Source: Amycolatopsis japonica
GTDB lineage: Bacteria > Actinomycetota > Actinomycetes > Mycobacteriales > Pseudonocardiaceae
Assembly: GCF_000732925.1 (NCBI RefSeq)
Contig: NZ_CP008953.1
Location: forward strand, 3,410,001-3,474,000
Direction of reading: 5' to 3'
Length of the DNA stretch: 64,000 nucleotides
Below are positions 8,286-17,520 of this stretch, piece after piece. The notes under the pieces were generated by a model. That model saw only the letters and a list, made by a program, of their open reading frames with translations, had not been told where the DNA came from and made no database searches. Every line of letters begins with the position of its first letter. Within the stretch, counting starts at the first letter, position 1. Made by a program: the position numbers and the translations under genes.

Positions 8286-9530
8286 ATGACCGCAGAGGTG
8301 AACACACCGCAGAGGGATTCTTCGGATCTGCCGGACTACCCCCTCGCGCGTGAATGTCCGTACCGGCCTTCCCAGAGCACGGCGAAACTGCGTGGAGACG
8401 GGCCCGTGGCGAAGGTGCGGTTGTACGACGGGCGCACCGCGTGGCTGGTGACCGGGCCCGTCGAGGCCCGTGCACTGCTGGCGGACCCGCGGATGTCCAG
8501 CCTCGCGCATTACCCGAACTTTCCCGTGCTCGACGAGCGGCACCTGCACATGCGTGCCACGAGGGAGATGGCGAAGGAAGAGGAAGGCGGGTTCGCGGGC
8601 GTACTGTTCGGCGTGGACCCGCCCGAGCACACGCGGCAGCGGCGGATGTTGCTGCCCGCGCTCACCGCCAGGCGCGTGGCCGCGCACCGGCCGGAGATCC
8701 AGCGCATCGTCGACGAGCAACTGGACGTGATGCTCGGTGCCGGCGCTTCGGCCGATCTGGTGGCCGATTTCGCCGGGCCCGTGCCGATGAAGGTGGTCTG
8801 CGCTTTCCTCGGTGTCCCTTACGAAGAGCGCGAGTCGTTCGAGGGGCCCGCGCGTGAACTGTTCGATCCGGAGCGCGCGGATCAGGCGATGGACGATCTG
8901 ACCGGCTACCTTCTCCGGCTGATCCAGGCGAAGGAAGCCAAGCCCGGCAAGGGATTGCTGGACGATCTGATCGAGCGGCACGTCCGCGTCGGCGACCTCG
9001 GGCACGACGAACTGGTGCAGTTCGCCTTCGCGATCCTGGTCGCCGGGACGGTCACCAGCACCAGCACCATCGCGCTGGGCACACTCGCGCTTTTGGACAC
9101 TCCGGGGCAGTTCGACGCGCTGGTCGCCGACCCGTCGCTCATTCCCGGGGCGATCGAAGAGATCCTGCGTTATGTGTGCCCGGTCGAGCAGCTCTCGCGT
9201 GTCGCGACCGAGGACATCGAAATCGCGGGCGAGGTCATCAAAGCCGGCGACGGTGTCCTGGTGAGCTTCGCGGGGGCCAACCTGGATCCCGCGGTGACCG
9301 CGCGCCCCGAGACCTTGGACGTCACCCAGGTGCCGACCGACCATTTGGCGTTCAGCCACGGGGTCCACCATTGCCTGGGCCGGAATCTGGCCCGGCTCGA
9401 ACTGGAGATCGTGTTCACCACCCTGATCGCCCGTGTTCCCACGCTCCGGCCGGCCGTACCCGTCGAAGAGATTCCCTGGTACAACGACTTCACCGTGCCG
9501 CGCCTCCTTTCTTTCCCCGTCTCCTGGTGA
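8286..9530 (+). CDS. Cytochrome P450 with altered I-helix motif
   Basis: A 414-residue P450 related to the one at 5050; both have the same PLARECPYRPS-type N-terminus and FGVDPPEHTRQRRM segment. The haem loop FSHGVHHCLG has the ligand at C363, and ExxR is present in EEILRYVC. The I-helix reads AGTVTSTST, so valine stands where the acid of the usual AG-x-(D/E)-T motif should be. This change is known in P450s that use the substrate's own hydroxyl for proton delivery or that do unusual chemistry. It starts at an ATG with AGAGGGG ahead of it. It may act on a carrier-bound or polyhydroxylated substrate; this is inference. Confidence 0.88.
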   Translation: MTAEVNTPQRDSSDLPDYPLARECPYRPSQSTAKLRGDGPVAKVRLYDGRTAWLVTGPVEARALLADPRMSSLAHYPNFPVLDERHLHMRATREMAKEEEGGFAGVLFGVDPPEHTRQRRMLLPALTARRVAAHRPEIQRIVDEQLDVMLGAGASADLVADFAGPVPMKVVCAFLGVPYEERESFEGPARELFDPERADQAMDDLTGYLLRLIQAKEAKPGKGLLDDLIERHVRVGDLGHDELVQFAFAILVAGTVTSTSTIALGTLALLDTPGQFDALVADPSLIPGAIEEILRYVCPVEQLSRVATEDIEIAGEVIKAGDGVLVSFAGANLDPAVTARPETLDVTQVPTDHLAFSHGVHHCLGRNLARLELEIVFTTLIARVPTLRPAVPVEEIPWYNDFTVPRLLSFPVSW

Positions 9531-9608
9531 TGTGACAATTCTGGAGAACAGGGCCCGAAACGCCGGACGATAAACTCGGAGAAAGACTTTCTCACGATTG
9601 GAATCAAC

Positions 9609-10970
9609 GTGACAAATACGCCATGGACCCCGGAGAAACTGGCGTCAGCGGCGGAGCTCGCCGACTTGGACCGGCGCCACGTTGTACACCCGCATGAGTC
9701 TTCCGGCGCGCCTGAGCGCGTCGTGATCGTCCGTGGCAAGGGATCCACGGTCTGGGACGCGGAGGGCACCGAGCTGCTCGACGCGACCGGCGGCGGTCTG
9801 TGGAACTCCCATGTCGGGCACGGCAGGCGCGAGCTCGCCGAGATCATGGCGAAGCAGGTCGAGGAACTCGAATACTTCACCACTTTCCACGAGTTCGGCA
9901 ACGACAAGACGATCCGGCTCGCGGCCCGCCTCGCCGAGCACGCGCCCGCCGGGCTGAACAAGGTGTTCTTCACCAGCGGGGGCTCGGAGAGTGTGGACAC
10001 GGCCATCAAGGCCGCACGGCTGTTCCACGTCCGCAGTGGTGAGCCGGACCGCACCTGGATCATCTCCAGGTCGGCCTCGTATCACGGGTGCACCTACGGT
10101 TCCGGGACGCTCACCGGCTTCGAGCCGATGCAGATCGGGGTCGGGCCCAACCTGCCGCACGTGGAGAAGCTGTCGCCGCCGTACCTCTACCGGGCAGGCG
10201 AACTCTACGGAGATCAGGACCCGACGGACTTCCTGATCGCCGAGCTCGAGCAGACGATCGCCCGCCTCGGGCCCGGCAACGTGGCCGCGATGATCGGTGA
10301 GCCGGTGATGGCCGGTGGCGGGGTGCTGACCCCGCCTCCCGACTACTGGCCGCGGGTGCGGGAAGTGCTGAGCAGCCACGGCATCCTGCTGATCGCCGAC
10401 GAGGTCGTGACGGCGTTCGGCCGCACGGGCGTCTGGTTCGACTCGGTGCAGCGCGAGATGGAACCGGACCTCGTCACCACGGCCAAGGGCATCACGAGCG
10501 GCTACTTCGCGCTCGGCGCGGTGCTGATGTCCGACGAAATCGCGGAAGCGATCACCGCGGACATGGGCTTCTTCCACGGTCACACCTACAGCGGCCACCC
10601 GGTCGGTGCCGCCGTGGCGCTGGCCAACCTCGACATCATCGAGGGTGAGGGCCTCGCGGCCAACGCGTTGTCGATCGGGGACTGGTTCCGTGCCGGGCTG
10701 GCCCCGCTGGCCGACCTGCCCTCGGTCGGCGACGTCCGGGTCGAAGGTGCGATGGCCGCGATCGAGCTGGTCGCCGACCGCGGGAGCAGGGCGCCGATGG
10801 ACATCCCCGCCGTCTTCGGTCTCGCCGACGAGATCCGCAAGCACCACGGCGTCATCGTGCGGCCCTACGGGAACAACATCATCCTTTCGCCGCCGCTGGT
10901 CATGACCCAGGTGGAGACCGAGGTCACGACGAAATCCATCGTCGAAGTGCTTTCCCGAACGGGCAGCTGA
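9609..10970 (+). CDS. Class III pyridoxal-phosphate aminotransferase
   Basis: A 453-residue fold-type I aminotransferase of the omega/class III group. FFTSGGSESVDTAIKAAR is the phosphate-binding region. LLIADEVVTAFGRTG carries the aspartate that contacts the pyridine nitrogen. K293 in TAKGITSGY is the Schiff-base lysine. The start is a GTG with only a weak GGA ahead. Class III enzymes commonly act on amino groups away from a carboxylate, which includes beta-amino acids. In this setting it could remove nitrogen from a beta-amino acid to give a beta-keto acid, or add nitrogen to a sugar or chain. It precedes the A-T NRPS by 25 bases, suggesting joint action with that line. Confidence 0.85.
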   Translation: MTNTPWTPEKLASAAELADLDRRHVVHPHESSGAPERVVIVRGKGSTVWDAEGTELLDATGGGLWNSHVGHGRRELAEIMAKQVEELEYFTTFHEFGNDKTIRLAARLAEHAPAGLNKVFFTSGGSESVDTAIKAARLFHVRSGEPDRTWIISRSASYHGCTYGSGTLTGFEPMQIGVGPNLPHVEKLSPPYLYRAGELYGDQDPTDFLIAELEQTIARLGPGNVAAMIGEPVMAGGGVLTPPPDYWPRVREVLSSHGILLIADEVVTAFGRTGVWFDSVQREMEPDLVTTAKGITSGYFALGAVLMSDEIAEAITADMGFFHGHTYSGHPVGAAVALANLDIIEGEGLAANALSIGDWFRAGLAPLADLPSVGDVRVEGAMAAIELVADRGSRAPMDIPAVFGLADEIRKHHGVIVRPYGNNIILSPPLVMTQVETEVTTKSIVEVLSRTGS

Positions 10971-10995
10971 GAAAGAAACTGGAGGGGCAGCTTCG

Positions 10996-13434
10996 ATGTC
11001 AGGAATCGAAATCGAGCCTGTGGCGCTGTTGCGCGCGGCTCGGCCGGCGGGGGAATCGGACATCGCGTCGCGGGTGACGCTCCCGTTCCCGCTCGGCTGG
11101 CCCGAGCACCAGTCAGCGGAGTTCCGGCTCGAGAGCGTGTCGACGGCGTGGGACCCGGTGAGCCTGGAGCGGCTCCGGGCCCTGGCGTCGGCGGCGTCCG
11201 GCTCACCGGTCGACACGGTCGTGGCCGCCACCTCCGTGCTGCTGGCTCGATTCACCCGGAGTGCCGACGTGGCGGTCGCCGCCGTCGCGCGGCCGGTCGG
11301 GGGCACCCCGCCGACGGTGTCGGTGGTGGCCGGGGAGCTGTCGTCGGACGCGAGTTTCGCCGAGGTACTGGAGAGCATCGCGGCGGGGGAAGGACAGCCG
11401 GTACAGCAGCTCGCGCCGGGCCGCGACGGGGTGCCGATCGTGGTGGCTCCGGCCGGGACGAGCCTCTCGCCGCTGTCCTTGGCGGGTACGACGTTGTGGC
11501 TGACGGTCGAGGACGATTTCGCCACGACCCTGTACTACGACGCGGGTTCCTGGTCCCGTGCGGATGCCGAGAGGATCGTCGGGCATCTCGCCGCCCTGCT
11601 CCGTGCCGCGGCCGCCGAACCGGCGCTGCCCGTCGCGGCCCTGGACATCGGCGCCGAGGCGGGCACCGAGTTTCCGGACACGACGGTCGCCTACGAGGAC
11701 CTGACCTCGGCGCCGGAGCGGTTCGTGCGGTGGGCGGGACGCGCCCCCGACCGGATGGCGGTCGTCCACGGCGATGTCGCCTGGACGTACGGAGACCTGC
11801 TCGAGCGGGTGTCGCGCCTGCGGGACGCACTCGCCGCGAACGGGGTCGGGCCCGGCACCCGGGTCGCGCTGCTGCTGGACCGCTCGCCGGAACTCGTCGC
11901 GGCCACGCTCGCGGTTTCGCTCAGCGGCGCGGCTTATGTCGGGCTCGACCTCAACGAGCCCGGCCCGCGGCTGGCGACGATGCTCGACGACGCGGACTGC
12001 CGCCTGATCCTCACCCGCGCCGCCGACGACTCGCGCCTGCCGGAGGGTGACCACCCCGTCCTCGTCGTCGACGATGTCCTCGAGGGGCAGGGGAGTACCG
12101 GCGAGTTCGTCAGCCCGGCGCCCGGGGACGCCTGCTACGTCACGTACACGTCGGGTTCGACCGGTCTTCCCAAGGGCGTGCTGGTGCCGCATCGGGGTTT
12201 GACCAATCTCGTCAACTGGTACCAGGAGACCTTCGAGGTCGTGCCGGGAGACAGGATGCCGCAGCTGGCCAGGCCGTCGTTCGACGGGTGGTCGCTGGAG
12301 GTGTGGCCGTGCCTGGCGAACGGTGCGACGTTGTGCATTCCCGACGAAGGGATCCGGCGTTCCGCGGTCGAACTCGCGCGGTGGCTGTGCCGCGAGGAGA
12401 TCACCACGTGCTTCGTCACGACCGCGCTCGGCGTGGAACTGTTCGGCCAGCCTTGGGCCGAACTCGGCTCACGGCTGCGCTCGTTGCTCGTCGGTGGTGA
12501 GAAGCTGCCCGCGTACCCGCCGCCGGGTCTGCCGTTCCGCCTGTACAACGTGTACGGCCCCACCGAGACTTCGATGCTGGCGACGTGCGGCGAGATGAGC
12601 ACACCGCGCTCCGGGGCCCCGCCGATCGGCACCCCGCTCGCCAACGTGGAGGCCCACGTACTCGACGAGCGGCTTTCCCCTGTCCCGGCAGGAGCCGTCG
12701 GCGAGCTGTACCTGGGTGGGGAAGGTGTCGCGCTCGGCTACCTCAACCGGCCGGAGTTGACCGCGCTGAAGTTCGTCGATGGTCCTTCTGGCCGCCAGTA
12801 CGCGACGGGTGACCTGGTGCGAGTACGGCCGGGCGGATCGATCGAGTTCGTCGGCCGTGTCGACAACCAGGTGAAGCTTCGCGGATTCCGCATCGAGCTG
12901 GGAGAGGTCGAGGCCGCCGTCCGGTCGCTGCCGGGCGTGCGGGACGCGGTCGCGGTGATCCACACGCCCGAGTCCGGTGGCGGCAGGCTGATGGCCTACG
13001 TGCGGCCGGACCCGCGCCGGCGACCGGACGGCTCCGGGCTGCGGGCCAGGCTGAGCGAAGTCCTGCCCGACTACATGGTGCCGACCGAAGTGACGGTGCT
13101 CGACGCGTTCCCGCTCACCCCTCACGGCAAGACCGATCGCGGGGAGCTCGCTCGCCGTGCGCCGTCGGGCGGCGGGGACGGGGACGCGCCCGCGACCGAT
13201 CTGGAACGGGTGCTGGCCGAGCTGTGGTGCGAGGTCCTCTCCATCGGCTCGGTGAGCCGTGAGGACAGCTTCTTCGACTTGGGCGGCGACTCGCTCACGG
13301 CGATGCGGCTCGCGGCCAGGGCCCGCGCCCGCGGTATCCGGCTCGGCGCCGAGCATCTGTTCGAGTACGAGGTGTTGCACGAACTGGCGGCCGAACTCGA
13401 GCAGGGCGAGACGAATCCCGGAGAAGCGGCATGA
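10996..13434 (+). CDS. NRPS module, eroded C - A - T
   Basis: An 812-residue NRPS protein. Residues 1 to about 225 look like the C-terminal half of a condensation domain: no HHxxxDG motif is present, but a PFPLGWPEHQ...YYDAG pattern survives. The adenylation domain follows with YTSGSTGLPKG, NVYGPTET, YATGDLVRV and the catalytic lysine in PHGKTDRGEL. The carrier domain ends the protein with LGGDS, phosphopantetheine site S766. Aligning by eye to GrsA, I read the ten pocket residues as D-G-L-F-L-G-V-M-L-K. This is closest to codes I remember for isoleucine-like aliphatic side chains and unlike proline. GGAGGGG precedes the ATG. Its stop overlaps the next gene's start (ATGA). Confidence 0.85.
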   Translation: MSGIEIEPVALLRAARPAGESDIASRVTLPFPLGWPEHQSAEFRLESVSTAWDPVSLERLRALASAASGSPVDTVVAATSVLLARFTRSADVAVAAVARPVGGTPPTVSVVAGELSSDASFAEVLESIAAGEGQPVQQLAPGRDGVPIVVAPAGTSLSPLSLAGTTLWLTVEDDFATTLYYDAGSWSRADAERIVGHLAALLRAAAAEPALPVAALDIGAEAGTEFPDTTVAYEDLTSAPERFVRWAGRAPDRMAVVHGDVAWTYGDLLERVSRLRDALAANGVGPGTRVALLLDRSPELVAATLAVSLSGAAYVGLDLNEPGPRLATMLDDADCRLILTRAADDSRLPEGDHPVLVVDDVLEGQGSTGEFVSPAPGDACYVTYTSGSTGLPKGVLVPHRGLTNLVNWYQETFEVVPGDRMPQLARPSFDGWSLEVWPCLANGATLCIPDEGIRRSAVELARWLCREEITTCFVTTALGVELFGQPWAELGSRLRSLLVGGEKLPAYPPPGLPFRLYNVYGPTETSMLATCGEMSTPRSGAPPIGTPLANVEAHVLDERLSPVPAGAVGELYLGGEGVALGYLNRPELTALKFVDGPSGRQYATGDLVRVRPGGSIEFVGRVDNQVKLRGFRIELGEVEAAVRSLPGVRDAVAVIHTPESGGGRLMAYVRPDPRRRPDGSGLRARLSEVLPDYMVPTEVTVLDAFPLTPHGKTDRGELARRAPSGGGDGDAPATDLERVLAELWCEVLSIGSVSREDSFFDLGGDSLTAMRLAARARARGIRLGAEHLFEYEVLHELAAELEQGETNPGEAA

Positions 13435-15344
13435 CGACACGACACGTCACCTTCGTCGAACTTCCCCTCTACCCCAACACTTTGCCGCTGGCGTCCGGAT
13501 ATCTGCAGGCCTTCGCGCAGCAGGACCCGGAGATCGCGGAGACGTTCACGTTCGAGATCCATTCCTCCCCGTCGACCACGCCGACCGAGACCGTGCTCGA
13601 GCAGCTGCTTTCGGGCGACACCGAGGTTTTCGCGCTGAGCTGCTACTTGTGGAACATGCGCGCGGCGAAGCGTCTGCTCGACGGGATCCTCGCCGCGCGG
13701 CCCGACGCCCACGTCATCCTCGGCGGCCCGCAGGTGATGAACCACGCGACCGAGTACGTACCCCACGGGAGCGACCGGGTCGTGGTCTGCAACGGTGAAG
13801 GCGAGCAGACCTTCGCCGCGTACCTGCGCGCGCTTCTCGCTCCGGAACCGGATTTCCACACGGTGCCCGGAATCAGCTTCTTCGCGGGCGACGAGCTCGT
13901 CGACACGGACAAACCCGCGCGGCTGAAAGAGCTGGACGAGATCCCCTCCCCGTTCGCCGCCGGCGTGTTCGACGGCGGCGAGTACACGTTCGCGGTGGTG
14001 GAGACCAACCGCGGGTGTCCGTTCAGCTGCTCGTACTGTTTCTGGGGCGCGGCGACCAACGACAAGGTGTTCCGCTGGGAAGAGGACCGGGTCTTCAAGG
14101 ATCTCACCTGGCTCAGCGAGCATGGCATCGAGAGCATCTTCCTCGCGGACGCGAACTGGGGCGCGTTGCCGCGCGATGTGGAACTGACCCGGCATCTGGT
14201 GCGCTGCAAGCAGAAGAACGGCTACCCGATGATGGTGTCGATGCAGGCGGCCAAGAACCGGCCCGACCGCGTCACCGAGATCACCGAGATCCTCGTCGAG
14301 GGCGGAATGCTGGCCAGCCAGCCGGTTTCGCTGCAGACGTTGAGCCCCGGCACGCTCGAAATGGTGCAGCGCGCCAACATCAAGGAGACCACCTACGTCG
14401 AGCTGCAGAACAAGCTCAAGGAGAAGAAGATCAGCTCGTACACCGAGCTCATCTGGCCGCTTCCCGGTGAGACGCTGGAATCCTTCCAATCCGGGATCGC
14501 GCGGCTGTGCGAGTCTTCGGCCGACGCGATCGTCATGTATCCGCAGCTGCTGCTGCGCAACACGCCGATGTACGAACGGCAGGAACTGCTCGGCATCAAG
14601 ACCGTGCGGGTCGAGGACCCGGTGGCGGAGGCCGACGTGGTGGTGGGCACCAAGTGGGTCTCCAGGGAGGACTACGAGGCCGGCGTCTGGTTCGCCTACG
14701 CGGTGATCACCCTGTACAACGCGCGTGCGGCGCGGCTGATCGCCACCGAGCTGGACCGTGACGGCACGTGTTCCTGGGGCGAGTTCCTCACCTCGGCGGT
14801 GGACTACTTCCAGCGGCGTACCGACAACCCGATCTGCGCGTTCTTCGCCGACTCGGTGACGAACCTGCGCAACTACGACCTCAACAACACCGGCAAGGTG
14901 CTGCACATGGTGCTGCACTCCCACCGGGCGGAACTGGACGCACTGCTGCGCGACTTCCTCACCGAGCGCGGCTGGCTCGCCACCGAAAGGCAGCGGATCG
15001 CCTTCGAGCTCGATCTCGTCGCCCGCCCTTATGTCTACCGCGAACCGGTGTCCCCGCCGTCGATCGAGCTGGAGCACGTCACCGTCGTGAACCGCTCGCG
15101 CTACCAGGTGGAACTCGAGGTACCCGAGTCGGCCATGGACCTGATCGGGGCGCCGGACGGTGCGGAGGGCACTCGCGTCCGCCTCGACCACGTCGGCCGG
15201 CGGAAGATGCCGTACCCGCGGCACCGGAGCCTCGACCACAACGCGGCCTACTGCCAGGGGATGATGAACCGGCTCCGCGACATCGTGCCGTCGTGGGCCA
15301 CGGTGGCGCCCGATGGGACCTTCGGGGCTCTCAATGCGGCGTGA
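13431..15344 (+). CDS. B12-binding-domain radical SAM enzyme
   Basis: A 637-residue radical SAM protein. The first ~170 residues form a Rossmann-like region (VTFVELPLYPN, FALSCYLWNM, VILGGPQV) typical of the cobalamin-binding half of class B enzymes. The [4Fe-4S] motif is C196-PFS-C200-SY-C203. The core continues with FLADANWGALPRD and ELIWPLPGET. The C-terminal ~200 residues have no motif that I recognise. Class B enzymes methylate unactivated carbon or phosphorus, and some do ring contractions or rearrangements. It is translationally coupled to the A-T NRPS and overlaps the acyl-CoA dehydrogenase, so the three probably work on one building block. Methylation is the likeliest role but is not shown by sequence. 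Confidence 0.82.
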   Translation: MTTRHVTFVELPLYPNTLPLASGYLQAFAQQDPEIAETFTFEIHSSPSTTPTETVLEQLLSGDTEVFALSCYLWNMRAAKRLLDGILAARPDAHVILGGPQVMNHATEYVPHGSDRVVVCNGEGEQTFAAYLRALLAPEPDFHTVPGISFFAGDELVDTDKPARLKELDEIPSPFAAGVFDGGEYTFAVVETNRGCPFSCSYCFWGAATNDKVFRWEEDRVFKDLTWLSEHGIESIFLADANWGALPRDVELTRHLVRCKQKNGYPMMVSMQAAKNRPDRVTEITEILVEGGMLASQPVSLQTLSPGTLEMVQRANIKETTYVELQNKLKEKKISSYTELIWPLPGETLESFQSGIARLCESSADAIVMYPQLLLRNTPMYERQELLGIKTVRVEDPVAEADVVVGTKWVSREDYEAGVWFAYAVITLYNARAARLIATELDRDGTCSWGEFLTSAVDYFQRRTDNPICAFFADSVTNLRNYDLNNTGKVLHMVLHSHRAELDALLRDFLTERGWLATERQRIAFELDLVARPYVYREPVSPPSIELEHVTVVNRSRYQVELEVPESAMDLIGAPDGAEGTRVRLDHVGRRKMPYPRHRSLDHNAAYCQGMMNRLRDIVPSWATVAPDGTFGALNAA

Positions 15345-16467
15345 GGTGTTCCGCGGCGAGCACGAAGAGTTCCGTGAGCTGGTGAAGACCTTCCTCGCCA
15401 GGGAGGTCCTGCCGCACTACGCGCAGTGGGAGTCCGACGGGCTGGTCGATCGCGATGTATGGCGGGTGGCGGGCAAGCACGGCTTGCTCGGCATGGACGT
15501 CGACGCCGTCTACGGTGGCGGCGGCGAGTCCGACTATCGCTACCACGTGGTGATTTCGGAGGAGTTCGCCCGCGCCGGCGTCCATGCGCCGTCGCTGTCG
15601 CTGCACAACGAGATCGTCGGGCCCTACCTGCGCACCCTGACCACCCCGGAACAACGAGGGCGCTGGCTGCCGGGGTTCTGCTCCGGCGAACTCGTCACCG
15701 CCATCGCGATCACCGAGCCGGACGCGGGCAGCGACCTGAGCAGGGTACGCACCACCGCGCGCCGGTCGGGCGGCGATTTCGTCCTCAATGGACGGAAGAC
15801 GTTCATCTCGCATGCCGAACAGGCGGACCTGCTGCTCGTGGTCGCCAGGACCGGGTCCCGCGACACCGAGTTCAGCCTGCTCGCCGTCGAACGCGGCACG
15901 CCGGGACTCACGGTGGGTAAACGGATCGACAAGATCGGCATGCGCGCGCTGGACACGTGCGAGCTGGCGTTCGACGACGTGATCGTGCCCGCCGGGAACG
16001 TGCTCGGCACCGAGGGGCGCGCGATGGCCTACCTGATCCGCAATCTGCGGCAGGAACGGCTCTGGATCGCGACGTCGGCGCTCGCGGGCGCGGAATCGGT
16101 GTTCGAAGAGACCGTGCGGTACTGCCGCGACCGCGAAGTTTCCGGCGGCACGCTCATAAGCCACCAGCACACCCGGTTCGTGCTCGCCGAACTCGCCACC
16201 TCGCTCGCGGTGGCACGGACGTTCACCGACCGCTGCGTGGCCGAGCACGCCGACGGCCGCCTCGGTTCCGAGGACGCGGCGATGGCCAAGTGGTGGAACA
16301 CGGAGCTGGCCCGGCGGACCGTCGATCGATGCCTGCAACTGCACGGCGGATACGGATTCACGCGCGACTTCCGGGTCGGCAGGGAGTTCGTCGACACCCG
16401 GGTGCAGACGATCTACGGCGGCACCACCGAGGTCATGAAGGAAACCATCGCCCAGTCGCTGATCTGA
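15334..16467 (+). CDS. Acyl-CoA dehydrogenase family flavoprotein
   Basis: A 377-residue acyl-CoA dehydrogenase-fold protein. ITEPDAGSDLSR is the FAD/substrate signature, and LHGGYGFTRDF plus IYGGTTEVMKE form the C-terminal signature. The catalytic glutamate of the medium-chain group (YEGT) is glycine here. A glutamate in RQERLW matches the position used by isovaleryl-type enzymes. The ATG at 15334 overlaps the radical SAM gene by 11 bases, indicating coupling. In NRPS clusters such enzymes often desaturate a carrier-bound aminoacyl group, as in pyrrole formation from prolyl-PCP. The neighbouring A domain does not look proline-specific, so another aminoacyl-S-carrier substrate is more likely. 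Confidence 0.84.
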   Translation: MRREVFRGEHEEFRELVKTFLAREVLPHYAQWESDGLVDRDVWRVAGKHGLLGMDVDAVYGGGGESDYRYHVVISEEFARAGVHAPSLSLHNEIVGPYLRTLTTPEQRGRWLPGFCSGELVTAIAITEPDAGSDLSRVRTTARRSGGDFVLNGRKTFISHAEQADLLLVVARTGSRDTEFSLLAVERGTPGLTVGKRIDKIGMRALDTCELAFDDVIVPAGNVLGTEGRAMAYLIRNLRQERLWIATSALAGAESVFEETVRYCRDREVSGGTLISHQHTRFVLAELATSLAVARTFTDRCVAEHADGRLGSEDAAMAKWWNTELARRTVDRCLQLHGGYGFTRDFRVGREFVDTRVQTIYGGTTEVMKETIAQSLI

Positions 16468-16489
16468 GCGGAGCCGGGAAGGAACACTG

Positions 16490-17272
16490 ATGATGGCGCG
16501 GGGTCCTTTGTGGTATCAGGCATTCGAGGCGAGGCCCGATGCCCGGGTGCGGCTGTACTGCCTTCCGTGCGCCGGCGGGGGAGCGTCGACGTACCGGCCA
16601 TGGATGCCCTTCGTCCCGGACTGGGTCGAACTCAGGGCCGTCCGGCTGCCCGGCAGGCAGGCCAGGCACCGCGAGCCCGCGTTCGAAGACTGCGAGACCG
16701 CCGCGCAGGCCGTCGCGGAGTGGCTGTCGGCCGAGGAAGGGCCGTACGCGTTGTTCGGCCACAGCATGGGAGCGATGCTGGCGTACCGGGCCACCAGGAT
16801 CCTGCAGGCGGAAGGTGCGGCGTTGCCCGCGCTGCTCGCGGCCGCGTCCTGGCCCGTTCACGGGGTACCGCACGTCACGATGCCGGATCCCGACGACGAC
16901 GATGACGCCTTCTGCGCGAAAGCGGCCGGGCTGGCCGGCCCGGCGACGGATCTGCTCGACGACCCGGACGTCCGCGCCTTGGTGCTGCCGGTGATGCGAG
17001 CCGACTTCCGGCTGTGCCGAAGCTACGTCTACCGCGAAGAAGCCCCGTTGCCGGTTCCGGTGTCGGTGTTCGGTGGGGACGACGATCCGGTCACCCCCGC
17101 GGAAACGCTGTCGGACTGGAAGGAACACGGCGAGCCGGTCCTCGGTCCGAGGCTGTTCCGCGGCGGCCATTTCTTCCTGCAGGAGCACGTCGGGGACCTC
17201 ACCGCGGCGGTGATGACCGACCTGGCCGACGTGCTGGGGTCGAGCCCCGGAGGCCGTCGAGCGGTGGGGTGA
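16490..17272 (+). CDS. Type II thioesterase
   Basis: A 260-residue alpha/beta hydrolase of the GrsT/RifR type. It has the start RLYCLPCAGGGASTYRPW, the nucleophile elbow GHSMGA (S92), the acid in VFGGDDDPVT, and the histidine in RGGHFFLQEH. These enzymes clear wrong or stalled acyl groups from carrier domains. Here the clients would be the A-T protein at 10996, the NRPS at 25944 and the carrier at 25549. GGAAGG lies ahead of two adjacent ATG codons, and either could be used. It is the last gene of the plus-strand run that begins at 439. The family call is firm. Confidence 0.9.
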   Translation: MMARGPLWYQAFEARPDARVRLYCLPCAGGGASTYRPWMPFVPDWVELRAVRLPGRQARHREPAFEDCETAAQAVAEWLSAEEGPYALFGHSMGAMLAYRATRILQAEGAALPALLAAASWPVHGVPHVTMPDPDDDDDAFCAKAAGLAGPATDLLDDPDVRALVLPVMRADFRLCRSYVYREEAPLPVPVSVFGGDDDPVTPAETLSDWKEHGEPVLGPRLFRGGHFFLQEHVGDLTAAVMTDLADVLGSSPGGRRAVG

Positions 17273-17327
17273 AGGCTCCCTTCGCCCCACCCCCGGCCCT
17301 CGTTCGTCACCGCGGCGGGTAGCGCCA

Positions 17328-17458
17328 ACACGTGATTCGCGTGCTCAGACACGTGACTCGCGTGATTGGACACGTTCCGCCCCCAATCACGCGAGATCCG
17401 CCTCGAGTCACGCGAGTCCCGTCTCCAATCACGCGAGTCCCGTCTCCAGCCACGCGAG
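17328..17458. repeat. Short tandem and inverted repeats built on TCACGCGAG
   Basis: Between the thioesterase and the convergent acyltransferase lies a 21-base unit with core TCACGCGAGTCCCGTCTCC, at 17387, 17408 and 17429, plus a partial copy at 17450. On its left are inverted copies of the core (CGCGTGATTGG and relatives at 17331-17370). The whole block could fold into a long stem. Units abut with no spacers. It looks like a dispersed intergenic repeat that has expanded locally. Confidence 0.75.
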
Positions 17459-17475
17459 TGTGGTCCACCCAAGGG

Positions 17476-17507
17476 GAATGCCCCGGCCGGAATCGGCCGG
17501 GGCATTC
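17476..17507 (-). terminator. Hairpin terminator after the acyltransferase
   Basis: A perfect 14-base-pair stem with arms 17476-17489 and 17494-17507 and a four-base GAAT loop lies 13 bases beyond the stop of the minus-strand acyltransferase. There is no long T run, which is common for actinobacterial terminators. It may also stop leftover transcription from the plus-strand operon. Confidence 0.75.
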
Positions 17508-17520
17508 GATTGAACGTTCC

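Noticed and set aside
10996..16467. Proline-to-pyrrole conversion by the A-T protein and acyl-CoA dehydrogenase, with the halogenase
   Set aside because: The pocket residues read by eye do not resemble proline codes, and a radical SAM gene sits between the two. Not fully excluded without a proper alignment.
17387..17458. Possible CRISPR array
   Set aside because: The 21-base units abut one another without unique spacers, and there are no cas genes.
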